Source: Bacteroidia bacterium
GTDB taxonomy: Bacteria; Bacteroidota; Bacteroidia; Chitinophagales; Saprospiraceae
NCBI GenBank assembly: GCA_030429045.1
Contig: JAUIEA010000004.1
Span: forward strand, 1-64,000
Length of the DNA: 64,000 nt
Direction of reading: 5' to 3'
Below the pieces are notes generated by a model. That model saw only the letters and a program-made list of their open reading frames with translations, ran no database searches and was not told the origin of the DNA. Of the stretch, positions 27,743 through 36,063 are shown in pieces (position 1 is the stretch's first letter; every line of letters starts with the position of its first letter). A program made the position numbers and the translations under genes.

Positions 27743-28483
27743 ATGATCGATATCGAACAACTTTATAAGTTACCCTATCTGACCTTTCCAACAGTGGTGA
27801 GGGAAGCATTACGGGCCTACCCCTTTGAAGGTTCGTGGAGTGACGAAGGAGAATTCTCAGTTGACCTGTCATTTTCAGATGGCTTTACCAACATGCTGAA
27901 TGAAGCGAGTGTGGACCTGCAGGACTTCTTTTTTGATCGTTTGATGGAGATCATCCGGGACTATACGGGGGGGCACCAGTTCCATCGATTTGCTACAGGA
28001 GAAATTACAGTGAATGAACAGGGACTCAAGGTGACCAAAGACGAATTTATCCCGGCGGATATGTACGACGTTCCCCGCAAGGAAAAGGTGATCTGGAAGG
28101 TCAGACCTCCAGTAGAGCTGCTGGTGCCTGGGGCAAGGGTCCGATTTGATCTGATCTCTTCCGAGGAGATCAGTTCCACTGCCGTTCAGTCCATCACCTG
28201 GGAAGGTCCTGATGGAAAAGCCCCGCAGGCATTCGGACCCTGGGCAGCAGAGCTCATACGGGTCTATGGCACAATGGGTTCAGGGCTTGCTGAGAAGATG
28301 CTCCCAGACATCCCGGATAGTCTCGCCAGTATTCCGGAGCTGACCGGCTCCTGGGCATATGCCTCCCTGGGTGGCACCTATGATCTGGCTCTGGAAATGC
28401 TCCTTACAGTGGAGTTGGGCGGGAGCAAGACCGAAAGCTGGGAGGATGTTGCACCTTTTGAATATGTTGACCTGCAACGCTGA
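27743..28483 (+). CDS. Uncharacterised protein in WYL cluster
   Basis: A 246-residue acidic cytosolic protein without recognised motif. It contains a repeated-looking beta region (ITVNEQGLKVTKDEFIPADMYDV, VRFDLISSEEISSTAVQSITWEG). The secreted EEP nuclease gene begins 3 bases after its stop, so they are co-expressed. I assign no function. Confidence 0.65.
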   Translation: MIDIEQLYKLPYLTFPTVVREALRAYPFEGSWSDEGEFSVDLSFSDGFTNMLNEASVDLQDFFFDRLMEIIRDYTGGHQFHRFATGEITVNEQGLKVTKDEFIPADMYDVPRKEKVIWKVRPPVELLVPGARVRFDLISSEEISSTAVQSITWEGPDGKAPQAFGPWAAELIRVYGTMGSGLAEKMLPDIPDSLASIPELTGSWAYASLGGTYDLALEMLLTVELGGSKTESWEDVAPFEYVDLQR

Positions 28484-28486
28484 CGC

Positions 28487-29311
28487 ATGAAACAATTACG
28501 TTGCTTCGCAATTTTCCTACTGTATCTCTTGGTCGTGCCGGTCTGGGGGCAATCCCTCTCATTGCTCACCTGGAACATCCAGAATATGGGTCGTTCCAAG
28601 AGCCATGCAGAGATCGAGGTCATGGCACAGATCATCAAAGAGGCCGATATTGTTGCTGTTCAGGAAGTGGTGGGCAAAGATCCGGCCGGTGTCCAGGCAG
28701 TAGCACGTTTGGTTGATGCTCTTGATCGCACCGGGGCCGATTGGGACTATAGCGTCAGTGAGCGGACCAGCGGTACTTCACATGAGTCAGAACGGTATGC
28801 CTTCTTGTGGAAGACCTCCAGGGCCAGTCTTATTGGACGTCCCGGCCTTGTCAGCGAACTTGCTGATCTGGTGGTTCGGGAGCCTTTTGTGGCTCGCTTC
28901 CGGACAAAGGCAGGTGATCTGGTGCTGGTCAATTTCCACGCGGTGCCTTACAACAAGCAACCTGAAAGAGAGATCAAGGTGGTCCGTAGCCTGGCTGGTG
29001 CATTTGGTGAAACACCTGTGGTGTTTCTTGCCGACTGGAATGTGGTCGATCACCATACGGTATTCAACCCCCTTCGAAAAACAGGGTATCGGTTCGCGGT
29101 ACAGGGACAACTGACGACCCTGAAAAGGGATTGTGCAGGAGGTCAGTACAAAAATCACGGTATTGACAATATCTTCTATCCTTCTGTATTCGAGCCGGTC
29201 AGCTCCGGTGTTTTAGACTTTGTAGGAGATTGTCACCGATCGGATGAAGCGCGCAAGATCAGTGATCATCTGCCGGTATGGTTGGAAGTGAGGCAGGTGG
29301 TGCGGCCATAG
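28487..29311 (+). CDS. Secreted endonuclease/exonuclease/phosphatase (DNase I-like) family protein
   Basis: A 274-residue exported protein. A signal peptide (MKQLRCFAIFLLYLLVVPVWGQS) is followed by an EEP fold with LTWNIQNMG, DIVAVQEVVG (catalytic Glu), VNFHAVPYN, FLADWNVVDHH (Asp-Asn motif) and a terminal ISDHLPVWL (Asp-His). These are the metal and catalytic residues of DNase I-like nucleases. Its likely role is to cleave extracellular or periplasmic nucleic acid, although some relatives are phosphatases. It sits in the same cluster as a second secreted nuclease (HNH). Confidence 0.85.
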   Translation: MKQLRCFAIFLLYLLVVPVWGQSLSLLTWNIQNMGRSKSHAEIEVMAQIIKEADIVAVQEVVGKDPAGVQAVARLVDALDRTGADWDYSVSERTSGTSHESERYAFLWKTSRASLIGRPGLVSELADLVVREPFVARFRTKAGDLVLVNFHAVPYNKQPEREIKVVRSLAGAFGETPVVFLADWNVVDHHTVFNPLRKTGYRFAVQGQLTTLKRDCAGGQYKNHGIDNIFYPSVFEPVSSGVLDFVGDCHRSDEARKISDHLPVWLEVRQVVRP

Positions 29312-29427
29312 TCAAAAAGTGTTCTTGAACGATGAATGTGACAGTTGATCTTTTCTTCAATTCGTATCTTAACTTGCTATGATCGCTAAGAAAGTGGAAT
29401 AATAATTAGCATAAAAGGTAACATTAA

Positions 29428-29458
29428 TTGAAAATTAGCGTTTAAGTGAATATATTTG
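29428..29458 (+). promoter_or_regulatory. Predicted Bacteroidota promoter of the TAC module
   Basis: TTG (29428-29430) is separated by 20 bases from TATATTTG (29451-29458), an exact match to the Bacteroidota TAnnTTTG -7 element. The predicted transcript start near 29465 would lie downstream of the GTG start of the toxin gene, implying either a later start codon or a second promoter. Confidence 0.5.
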
Positions 29459-29967
29459 CATCCCTGATCGATCTGAGTGATGAGTTGCCTACTTCAAGAG
29501 TTCGGTATTACACGATCCAGATCGAAGGGGAGGAGCACAGTGTGTTTGAGCAGTTTATCCTCCGGTATCAACAGGATCCATTGCTTTCGGAAGAGTTCAA
29601 TGATCTTATGGCCTGGATAACGATCAGGATGGGTGAGCAACGAGGAGCATTGGAGCGTTTCTTTCGCCATGAACGAATGGCCAAAGCCTTGCCCCCACCC
29701 CCACGATATTTGGAGATCAGCTATGAACAACAACTTAGGCTGTACTGTATACGGATCATTGACAGGATCGTTATTCTGTTTGATGGTGCTGTTAAAACCG
29801 CAGCCACAGCGCAGGAGTGTCCTTTCGTTGGACCTCATTTTCAGAGGGCTAACCAGTACGCTGAAGCAATTGATCAAGCGATGAGGACAGGTGAAATATG
29901 TATTTGTCCACACCGAGGTGATCGACTACTGTATCCAAATGGTTTTGAACTAATGATCAGAATATGA
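29446..29967 (+). CDS. Probable toxin of a toxin-antitoxin-chaperone (TAC) module
   Basis: A 173-residue protein overlapped by 4 bases by an XRE antitoxin gene. The central segment LRLYCIRIIDRIVILFDGAVKTA looks like the core strands of RelE/HigB-type toxins, but this is a weak assignment. Gene order (toxin, HTH antitoxin with extension, SecB-like chaperone) is that of TAC systems, in which the toxin is usually an mRNA-targeting enzyme. The GTG start at 29446 overlaps a predicted -7 promoter element; TTG at 29485 (giving PTSRVRYYTIQIEG) is a credible true start that fits RelE-like N-termini better. The codon use is more AT-rich than in the genes before it. Confidence 0.55.
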   Translation: MNIFASLIDLSDELPTSRVRYYTIQIEGEEHSVFEQFILRYQQDPLLSEEFNDLMAWITIRMGEQRGALERFFRHERMAKALPPPPRYLEISYEQQLRLYCIRIIDRIVILFDGAVKTAATAQECPFVGPHFQRANQYAEAIDQAMRTGEICICPHRGDRLLYPNGFELMIRI

Positions 29968-30389
29968 AAAGTATTATCCATAATGCGGTGAAGAACATCC
30001 CAGAGGAGAATCGCATTTTTATTCGAAAGCAGGGTGAGATCGCAGATCACATAGAAGTCTTACTCGAAAAAAAGGGTTGGTCGCAAAAAGACTTGGCGAA
30101 GGCTATGAAGAAGACTGAAGCGGAGATCAGCAGAATGCTCAATACGCCTCAGAACCTGACGTTAAAAACGTTGGCTCGGATTGAAGCAGCATTAGGGGAA
30201 GAAGTAATCATCGTCCCAAAGCGACCGCAATATTCAAGTTTTGTATGGCAGACCAGATCGATCCAGCAAGAAGAACGGATCATGTTGGGACAATTTAATT
30301 TTTCAAACAGTATGCGCGTGACCCAAAAACAATTTGGCATAACGAGAAAAGAAAACTCTTTCCTGCAGGAGATGTACATGAATCAATGA
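29964..30389 (+). CDS. XRE-family antitoxin with C-terminal extension (HigA-like, TAC)
   Basis: A 141-residue DNA-binding antitoxin. The helix-turn-helix lies at about residues 27-72 (LLEKKGWSQKDLAKAMKKTEAEISRML). A C-terminal tail of ~65 residues follows (QYSSFVWQTRSIQQEERIMLGQF...), as in TAC antitoxins, where a hydrophobic chaperone-addiction (ChAD) segment binds a SecB-like chaperone. It overlaps the toxin gene (ATGA) and is followed 15 bases later by the SecB-like gene. Presumably it neutralises the toxin and represses the operon. Confidence 0.8.
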   Translation: MKSIIHNAVKNIPEENRIFIRKQGEIADHIEVLLEKKGWSQKDLAKAMKKTEAEISRMLNTPQNLTLKTLARIEAALGEEVIIVPKRPQYSSFVWQTRSIQQEERIMLGQFNFSNSMRVTQKQFGITRKENSFLQEMYMNQ

Positions 30390-30404
30390 GTGGAATGAAT
30401 CACT

Positions 30405-30896
30405 ATGACAAAGCCTGAACAGAAAAGACACCTTCAGCCTGAAAAGATCCGGTTGCTAGACTTTCGATTACTGACAGGTCGATTGGATAGTCGATTGGAT
30501 TTTGATCCTGAGAAGACTTCAGGGTATGGGTTTTCTGTAGACTTTGATATGCAATTTGACCTGAAGCACAAAGGCATTAAGGCAGACTTTCATATTTCTC
30601 TTAAAAGTCAATCAGAACTGGAACGCGAAGAGGCAGAAGCGGAGTACCATTTGATCTTTGCCTATCATGTAGAGAATCTTCTCGATCTGGTGCATATTCA
30701 GAAAGATAAAACTCTACAGGTAGATCATCAATTAGCCAATGCCATTTCATCTATTACTTACTCAACTGCACGAGGCATTCTGATCGCACGCTTCCAGGGT
30801 ACAGCGTTTCGGGATTTCTATTTACCCATTGTTGATCCGAATACACTTTTTGAGAATAAGAATCACGGCTCTGATGATTCCGTCATTGAATCTTAA
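30405..30896 (+). CDS. SecB-like chaperone of TAC module
   Basis: A 163-residue protein with the SecB layout. Antiparallel strands at the N-terminus (RLLDFRLLTGRLDSRLDF, YGFSVDFDMQFDL) and a helical C-terminal half end with RGILIARFQGTAFRDFYLPIVDPNTLF, which strongly resembles the conserved C-terminus of SecB-like proteins. In TAC systems such a chaperone stabilises the antitoxin rather than serving general secretion. Context (15 bases after an extended XRE antitoxin) supports this role. The tail is charged and lacks the Zn-binding end of proteobacterial SecB. Confidence 0.72.
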   Translation: MTKPEQKRHLQPEKIRLLDFRLLTGRLDSRLDFDPEKTSGYGFSVDFDMQFDLKHKGIKADFHISLKSQSELEREEAEAEYHLIFAYHVENLLDLVHIQKDKTLQVDHQLANAISSITYSTARGILIARFQGTAFRDFYLPIVDPNTLFENKNHGSDDSVIES

Positions 30897-30978
30897 GTGA
30901 ACCATTCGGTATAATTTAACTTCTCATTGTTCTTTTTCAACAGCTTTCTGGTATTGTGCCCACAGCAATTGAATAAGT

Positions 30979-31401
30979 TTGGAAAAAACAGATCCCATCG
31001 ACCCTTTCGCTGGTCCCGCCGCCATTGAGCTGATCTTTCCCGACCTGGAGGATCAGCCTCTATCGTTCAGCCTGGCATTTATCAGGGCATTGGACCAGAG
31101 TTGCCGTCATCTCGATGTCCAATATCTGGCCGCTTTTCTTTTTAATGAGCCCTATTTAGCTTCACTAGACCTGGTTCCATTCCTGCGTGGACTTGAAACG
31201 TTGATCGAGTTTGCACGAGGAGAAGGAGCCCGTCAAATGATCCCCAGACAGATCCGCTGTGCTCATTGCAAGCCCGGGGTGGCTGGTGTGCAATATGCAG
31301 ATCCGAATATTCCTGAGGAAAACGAGATATCCATCGCCTTCATTTTTGAGGAGGAGAAGGGCAAGTTGAAAGAGGTGCTGGAGTGTCGGGCGGTGTGTTA
31401 A
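30979..31401 (+). CDS. Small uncharacterised protein with two Cys clusters
   Basis: A 140-residue protein from a TTG start; an in-frame stop lies 9 bases upstream, so no longer start exists. The middle is helical and Leu-rich (SLAFIRALDQSC, LFNEPYLASLDLVPFL). Cysteines occur as IRCAHCKPG (CxxC) near residue 93-96 and as ECRAVC at the very C-terminus, a possible zinc site. No family is recognised. It sits just upstream of a strong terminator and may close the TAC transcript. Confidence 0.5.
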   Translation: MEKTDPIDPFAGPAAIELIFPDLEDQPLSFSLAFIRALDQSCRHLDVQYLAAFLFNEPYLASLDLVPFLRGLETLIEFARGEGARQMIPRQIRCAHCKPGVAGVQYADPNIPEENEISIAFIFEEEKGKLKEVLECRAVC

Positions 31402-31430
31402 CCTCCCGCCAGGGGGCGGACATACACCCC

Positions 31431-31475
31431 AACCCCTCTCCCCTGATGATTCGGGGGAGAGGGGTTGCTTTTTTG
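31431..31475 (+). terminator. Intrinsic terminator (strong GC hairpin plus T-run)
   Basis: AACCCCTCTCCCC pairs with GGGGGAGAGGGGTT across a short loop and is followed by GCTTTTTTG. It separates the TAC/small-protein transcript from the protease gene, which has its own operator. Confidence 0.75.
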
Positions 31476-31502
31476 TCAAAATTGGACCTAGGACAATTTG
31501 TG

Positions 31503-31521
31503 AGTGCAAAAAAATTGCACT
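31503..31521 (+). promoter_or_regulatory. Palindromic operator, site 3
   Basis: AGTGCAA-N5-TTGCACT, arms identical to sites 1 and 2, with spacer AAAAA. A -7-like TAATTTTA (31531-31538) again begins 9 bases after the right arm. It controls the trypsin-like lipoprotein gene that starts at 31557. Confidence 0.8.
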
Positions 31522-31556
31522 CCTTCATTGTAATTTTAAGGAGACAATGACAGATC

Positions 31557-32708
31557 ATGAACCGTTCTATCCTGCTTATCCTGCTTTCCTTTTTCGCCTG
31601 TAAAACAGATTCCACGGAGGACACGGCCGAGTTGCAAGCCACTTTGCAAGCCGAGAACGAACAAGAACAGGCTTTGCTCGATTCGGTCCGCACCGCAACA
31701 ATTACATCTTATCTGGATTCGCTTGCAGCTGCAATGCCCGAACAGCCTGTTCCTCTGGCAGATCTATATGAACGGGCCAGTGAAGGAGTCTATCTGATCA
31801 TTGCCGTAGACCATATTGGTAATGTATCCCAGGGGACCGGATTCCTGATCAATGCCAGCGGTCTGTTGGTAACCAATTACCATGTCATTAAAGACATGAT
31901 GGAGGGAGCAATTGTCTACGATCAGGAAAAGTATGTCTTGATCGATCGGGTGATCCGACAGGATACGCTAAATGATTGGGCCGTCATAAGGGTGATGCCG
32001 GGACTGCCTCCCGGTGTAGTTCTCCCCATCGCCCGGGAGATGCCTCGAATCGGAGAGGAGTGTTTTGCCATCGGCAATCCTTGTGGCTTAACCCAGACCC
32101 TGTCCACAGGTGTGGTTTCCGGATACCGTGGTCCAGAACGGCTGATCCAGACGACAACGGAGATCACCCATGGCAGCAGTGGTGGCCCCCTGTTCAACCG
32201 CCGTGGAGAAGTGATCGGTATCACGACCAAAGGTATTGGTGAAGCCAACCTCAACTTTGCAGTGAATATCGGCCAGCTGAAGATCGACGACCTCTTTGAC
32301 TTTCCAGTACCCCATTTGAACGTATATGCAGACTTGCCTTTTGCCGGGAAGGTGCGGACCTGTCTTGACAAGTATTATCGCGCCCGGATATCCGGCGAAA
32401 CCGACCAGTTGATCAACTGCTATGCCCCAATGGTAAACCAACATTTTCACGAATATGCCCTGTCACCAGTCGAGGCCGCTGCAAGCGACACCGAGGAGCG
32501 CTGGTCCGGCCGGGATATTCCGGTAGCCTATGAGCCCCAATGGGACCAGATCATTATCGATGCTCTGGAGGATGGGATCGCCATTCGGCTTCCAGTCGTT
32601 TATTCTGCCATTGACCGGACCGGGGAAGGATCCAGACAGGAAGATCGTCTCTATCAGTTTGAGCTGGACAGCCTGTACAGGATCCGTCGGGTGGAGATGC
32701 TGGAATAA
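31557..32708 (+). CDS. Trypsin-like serine protease lipoprotein (S1C/HtrA-like)
   Basis: A 383-residue envelope protease. The N-terminus MNRSILLILLSFFACKTDS has a lipobox (FFAC), so it should be a lipoprotein. A helical spacer is followed by a chymotrypsin-fold domain with the complete triad: His109 (NYHVI), Asp140 (NDWAVIRV) and Ser208 (GSSGGPL). No PDZ domain is evident in the remaining ~140 residues, unlike DegP. It is preceded by operator site 3 and so probably belongs to the WYL regulon. The catalytic residues imply activity; the substrate is unknown. Confidence 0.88.
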   Translation: MNRSILLILLSFFACKTDSTEDTAELQATLQAENEQEQALLDSVRTATITSYLDSLAAAMPEQPVPLADLYERASEGVYLIIAVDHIGNVSQGTGFLINASGLLVTNYHVIKDMMEGAIVYDQEKYVLIDRVIRQDTLNDWAVIRVMPGLPPGVVLPIAREMPRIGEECFAIGNPCGLTQTLSTGVVSGYRGPERLIQTTTEITHGSSGGPLFNRRGEVIGITTKGIGEANLNFAVNIGQLKIDDLFDFPVPHLNVYADLPFAGKVRTCLDKYYRARISGETDQLINCYAPMVNQHFHEYALSPVEAAASDTEERWSGRDIPVAYEPQWDQIIIDALEDGIAIRLPVVYSAIDRTGEGSRQEDRLYQFELDSLYRIRRVEMLE

Positions 32709-32728
32709 GTGAAAATCGCGAACCTCAT

Positions 32729-35700
32729 TCAGCCGCTCATCCTGCTCAGCACCTGCCGGTAGAATGGACTATGCTGCAGTGCAGGTTCATATCCCAATAA
32801 TATGATCTGTTCTTCAGCACGACTCAGTGTGACCACCAACTTCCGGTCGACCTTTCCATCCGGATCCAGGGACTGAAGGGAGGCCAGCTGAGAAGAGGAA
32901 TAGATGGCCAGGGAAGCGATGATGTGTTTCTTCTCCAAACCCTGGAATCGTTCGACCGTGTCGATCAAGACCAGTTCGCGAAGCTCGTCGTCTTCGATCA
33001 GGGACCGGATCAGGGCGATCTGGGCCCGCCATGGTGTGACCACCCCAACCGTATCTGTATTGAAATGCCGGCCGTAAGTCCGTTTGATAGTCTCCAGCAT
33101 GCGTACCACTTTCTTCGCTTCTTCCTGATTGGTCTTGTTGCTGGCTTTCTGATCCGTAGGGATGAAAAGGGTACGCGATCGGGACAGTAATACTTCGACC
33201 GGATCGGAAGAGTTGGCATCGAACACCTCAAACGGAGCCCGCTGTCGGTCATTTCCTGAAGCTAGCCGGTTGTCGTACCAGGGATTGATCAATCCTGCCA
33301 CCTTATCGTGCATGCGGTAATGGGTTTCCAGCATTCCGATGGCATGATCCCACCCAGCCGCCTGACAACGCCGGTACATCCGACCGAAGAGTGACTCACT
33401 CAGGCTGCGATAGCCAGCCTCAGCAAGAGGACCTTCCGAGATAATGCACCGTTCTTCAGGTTGAGCCACCACGGCAGGAAGCTGATTCTGGTCGCCAATC
33501 AGGATGAACTTCTTGAATCCGGCCATGATGCCGGCCAGGGCAGGTTCGGTCAATTGGGAGGATTCATCCACCATCAATACATCAAAGCGGGTGATGGCTG
33601 ACAGATCCTTCATCTTCATGGCAAAACCAGCAGAGGTGCCGACCATTACCCGATAGCCAGCGATGGCATGCCGCATCTCTTCGATCGTGGCTTCCTCGGC
33701 CAGCCCCTGAATGCTGACATCCTCATCCGAACCCCGGTGACCAAGATAGAGGAAGGGGATATCCCGGGATCGCAGCTTGTTGCAGATCTCATTCACCGCC
33801 CGGTTGGTAAAGGCCAGGATGACGATATTGGCCTTGGTATGGCTGAGCGTATTGGTGACCATTCCCGTCAGCATGGTGGAGGTCTTGCCGGTGCCCGGAG
33901 GGCCCTGGAGGAGGAAGTACTCACTTGCCTGAACGGCTTTCCTGAGCAGGTCGTTCTGATGGTCATCCAACTCCTGATCCGGTGAAAAAGGGTAATTCCC
34001 CACTTTTGGTTCTTGTAGGCCAAAGATCAGAGCACGAAAGGAAGCAGACGAGGATAGAAAGGTAAGCAGAAGGCCGACCTGCGTCCACAGGCCACTTTCA
34101 TAAAAATCATGTTCGATAGCCCATGTCGATCCTTTTTTGAACGTATCGGGATCGAGCTGCCGATTCTTCAGTCTGAACGAAAGCTGGTCCTTACCTAGAT
34201 GGGTAATATCCCCTTTCAGGATCTGTTGATGCAACGGGTCGAGAAACAGATCCTTGACCTGGTAAATGATACCAATATCACCCTCCCGAAAGTTGTGATG
34301 CAGATCCGGCGGATAGGTCAGGGTGACAATTCCGGTATCCTCGTCGTACTGGAGAAGTTGCAGTCCGTCAAGGATCTGAAATCGTCGTTCTTTTTCTGTG
34401 CGATCATCCAGCCACAGGCTGGCGAAACCATTGCCGATCCGTTCGTCATCACCGGGGCCGCCCACCTTGGCGGTGATCAGTTCCCGGATCAGGAAGGAAA
34501 GATAGGCACTGTACCAGGCCTGCCCGAGTTCACCAGCCTGTCGCCAGGCTTCTTCCAGGCTCCGCACAGTATCCACTTTGAAGGAAGGGATCTGTCCGAT
34601 CTTCTCGGGATGCAAGCGTCGGAGAATCCAGAGGTTGTTTTTGGCCAGATCGAAGATCCCACGGACGATCATATTGCGAACGAACTGGACCTCGGCTTCA
34701 AAATGGGCATTGGGTGCGACATTTCTCAATGGCAATGCAGGAGAAGAGCTGTAGAACACGGCACTGGTGCCATGCCGTCGGTCGCCAAAGGCAGAGCGCA
34801 GCAGCAGATGATAACAGACCACCTGCACCTGATTATTGATCCAGACCTGATCACCTTTTGGCGCCTTACCACTTTTCAATTCGAAGATATCCTTGAGATC
34901 CTTCTGGCGCCGGTCCTCGATCAGCGCATCCAGTCGGCCCTGGAGGCCGTAGGCCGCAGAGACGAATGTCGGTTCCAAACGAACGGGCTTGCCTTTATAT
35001 GCCTGGGCGACGTTGCGAAGGTTGGGCAGATGGATATCTCGAATCGTTGCGAGGACATTGTCGATGTCCTCCTGGCCATAGCGGGCCGCCGTGAGGGCTT
35101 TGGCATGAATGGCCTTCTGCAAGACATCGGTAGTATCCGCGCCAGGGTCCTGGATGATGCGGTCCAGCAGGTCGTTGACCAAATTACCCTGAAAGGCGGG
35201 GATGCCGGCATCGGAGCCGCCTAGTTTGCTCAGAAAGAACAGGTAGGGGTTGGCCCCGTTCCATTGAAAGCAGTCGGCCACTTCCGTTGCATCGATCAGA
35301 TAGTCAGGCTCCAGGATGACCTGGGTCTCGGGCACAGAGGAATAGGTGTCAGCCACCTTTCCATCCTGACGAAGGGTGTGGACCTGCAACGTGCAGTAAG
35401 GCCAGACCAGGCGATGGAGGCGGGACAGGTCATTGAGCTCACTTTTCCAGAGGAAGAGGGTGAACGTCCCCAGGTCGACATCTTCTGCGGAGCAGGTCAG
35501 TTTGAAGAAGGGCGTACCGTTGGATGCTTCCTTGAGCTCCCCAATCTCCAGGACCACGCAGCGGACGCCTTGGATCAGGTCCCCTTTGGGACGAGGTGGT
35601 TTTTCAAAAGGTGTGGTCTTGTCAGTGTACAACGCTGCCAGCTCTTGTGGTATGGACTCCCCGGAAAAATGGTGAATAATGGCGGCCAGGGCTTCCAGGC

Positions 35701-36001
35701 AGGCCAGGTAGCGAGTCTTCGAGATGGGGAATGCTTCTTCATGCACCACCTTGTTGGCAAACCGACGAAAGCCGTGGATACGGTCGATGATCTCCTGTGG
35801 CGTCAGTTGCGTCTCCATCACGAAGAGCGTCCGGGCGTAGATATTCGAAAAGGCGCGTTCCTCACCCACGGTCAAGGTCTTGAAGATCCCTTCAAAAAGG
35901 GGGCGCATATCCCGGATCGCATTGCGCGCATCTGCCTTGTTGGTCTGATGGTATTCCAGGAGTTGGGCGTAGAGGGTGGTCGCGGTATCGGTGGTGAGCA
36001 T
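32729..36001 (-). CDS. Dna2-like nuclease-helicase (SF1B, UPF1/Dna2 type)
   Basis: A 1090-residue protein. An N-terminal helical region is followed by a PD-(D/E)xK/Cas4-like nuclease (about residues 345-400; LDALIEDR ... DIFELKSGK) and a C-terminal SF1B helicase. Helicase motifs visible are Walker A QGPPGTGKTS (~696), Walker B MVDESSQL (~810), motif III GDQNQLPAVV, motif V RFQGLEKKHII and motif VI TLSRAEEQI. It is encoded convergently with the protease and preceded by a degenerate operator (site 4). Such nuclease-helicases act in DNA end processing or phage defence. ATG 36001 (MLTTDTATTLY) is preferred over an upstream TTG that would put the operator inside the gene. Confidence 0.87.
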   Translation of the reverse strand: MLTTDTATTLYAQLLEYHQTNKADARNAIRDMRPLFEGIFKTLTVGEERAFSNIYARTLFVMETQLTPQEIIDRIHGFRRFANKVVHEEAFPISKTRYLACLEALAAIIHHFSGESIPQELAALYTDKTTPFEKPPRPKGDLIQGVRCVVLEIGELKEASNGTPFFKLTCSAEDVDLGTFTLFLWKSELNDLSRLHRLVWPYCTLQVHTLRQDGKVADTYSSVPETQVILEPDYLIDATEVADCFQWNGANPYLFFLSKLGGSDAGIPAFQGNLVNDLLDRIIQDPGADTTDVLQKAIHAKALTAARYGQEDIDNVLATIRDIHLPNLRNVAQAYKGKPVRLEPTFVSAAYGLQGRLDALIEDRRQKDLKDIFELKSGKAPKGDQVWINNQVQVVCYHLLLRSAFGDRRHGTSAVFYSSSPALPLRNVAPNAHFEAEVQFVRNMIVRGIFDLAKNNLWILRRLHPEKIGQIPSFKVDTVRSLEEAWRQAGELGQAWYSAYLSFLIRELITAKVGGPGDDERIGNGFASLWLDDRTEKERRFQILDGLQLLQYDEDTGIVTLTYPPDLHHNFREGDIGIIYQVKDLFLDPLHQQILKGDITHLGKDQLSFRLKNRQLDPDTFKKGSTWAIEHDFYESGLWTQVGLLLTFLSSSASFRALIFGLQEPKVGNYPFSPDQELDDHQNDLLRKAVQASEYFLLQGPPGTGKTSTMLTGMVTNTLSHTKANIVILAFTNRAVNEICNKLRSRDIPFLYLGHRGSDEDVSIQGLAEEATIEEMRHAIAGYRVMVGTSAGFAMKMKDLSAITRFDVLMVDESSQLTEPALAGIMAGFKKFILIGDQNQLPAVVAQPEERCIISEGPLAEAGYRSLSESLFGRMYRRCQAAGWDHAIGMLETHYRMHDKVAGLINPWYDNRLASGNDRQRAPFEVFDANSSDPVEVLLSRSRTLFIPTDQKASNKTNQEEAKKVVRMLETIKRTYGRHFNTDTVGVVTPWRAQIALIRSLIEDDELRELVLIDTVERFQGLEKKHIIASLAIYSSSQLASLQSLDPDGKVDRKLVVTLSRAEEQIILLGYEPALQHSPFYRQVLSRMSG

Positions 36002-36063
36002 AAGTCTTTCCTGATCAGGTGGTTTCACATCTCTATTATGCGTCCAAAAAGTACGGTTTTTCG

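Noticed and set aside
29444-29462. AGTGAATATATTTGCATC near the toxin start as another WYL operator
   Set aside because: Spacer is 4 rather than 5 and both arms differ from the consensus; better explained as the promoter -7 box.
34199-35224. 341-codon plus-strand frame opposite the nuclease-helicase
   Set aside because: Antisense shadow of a gene with clear helicase and nuclease motifs; no ribosome-binding site or domain seen.
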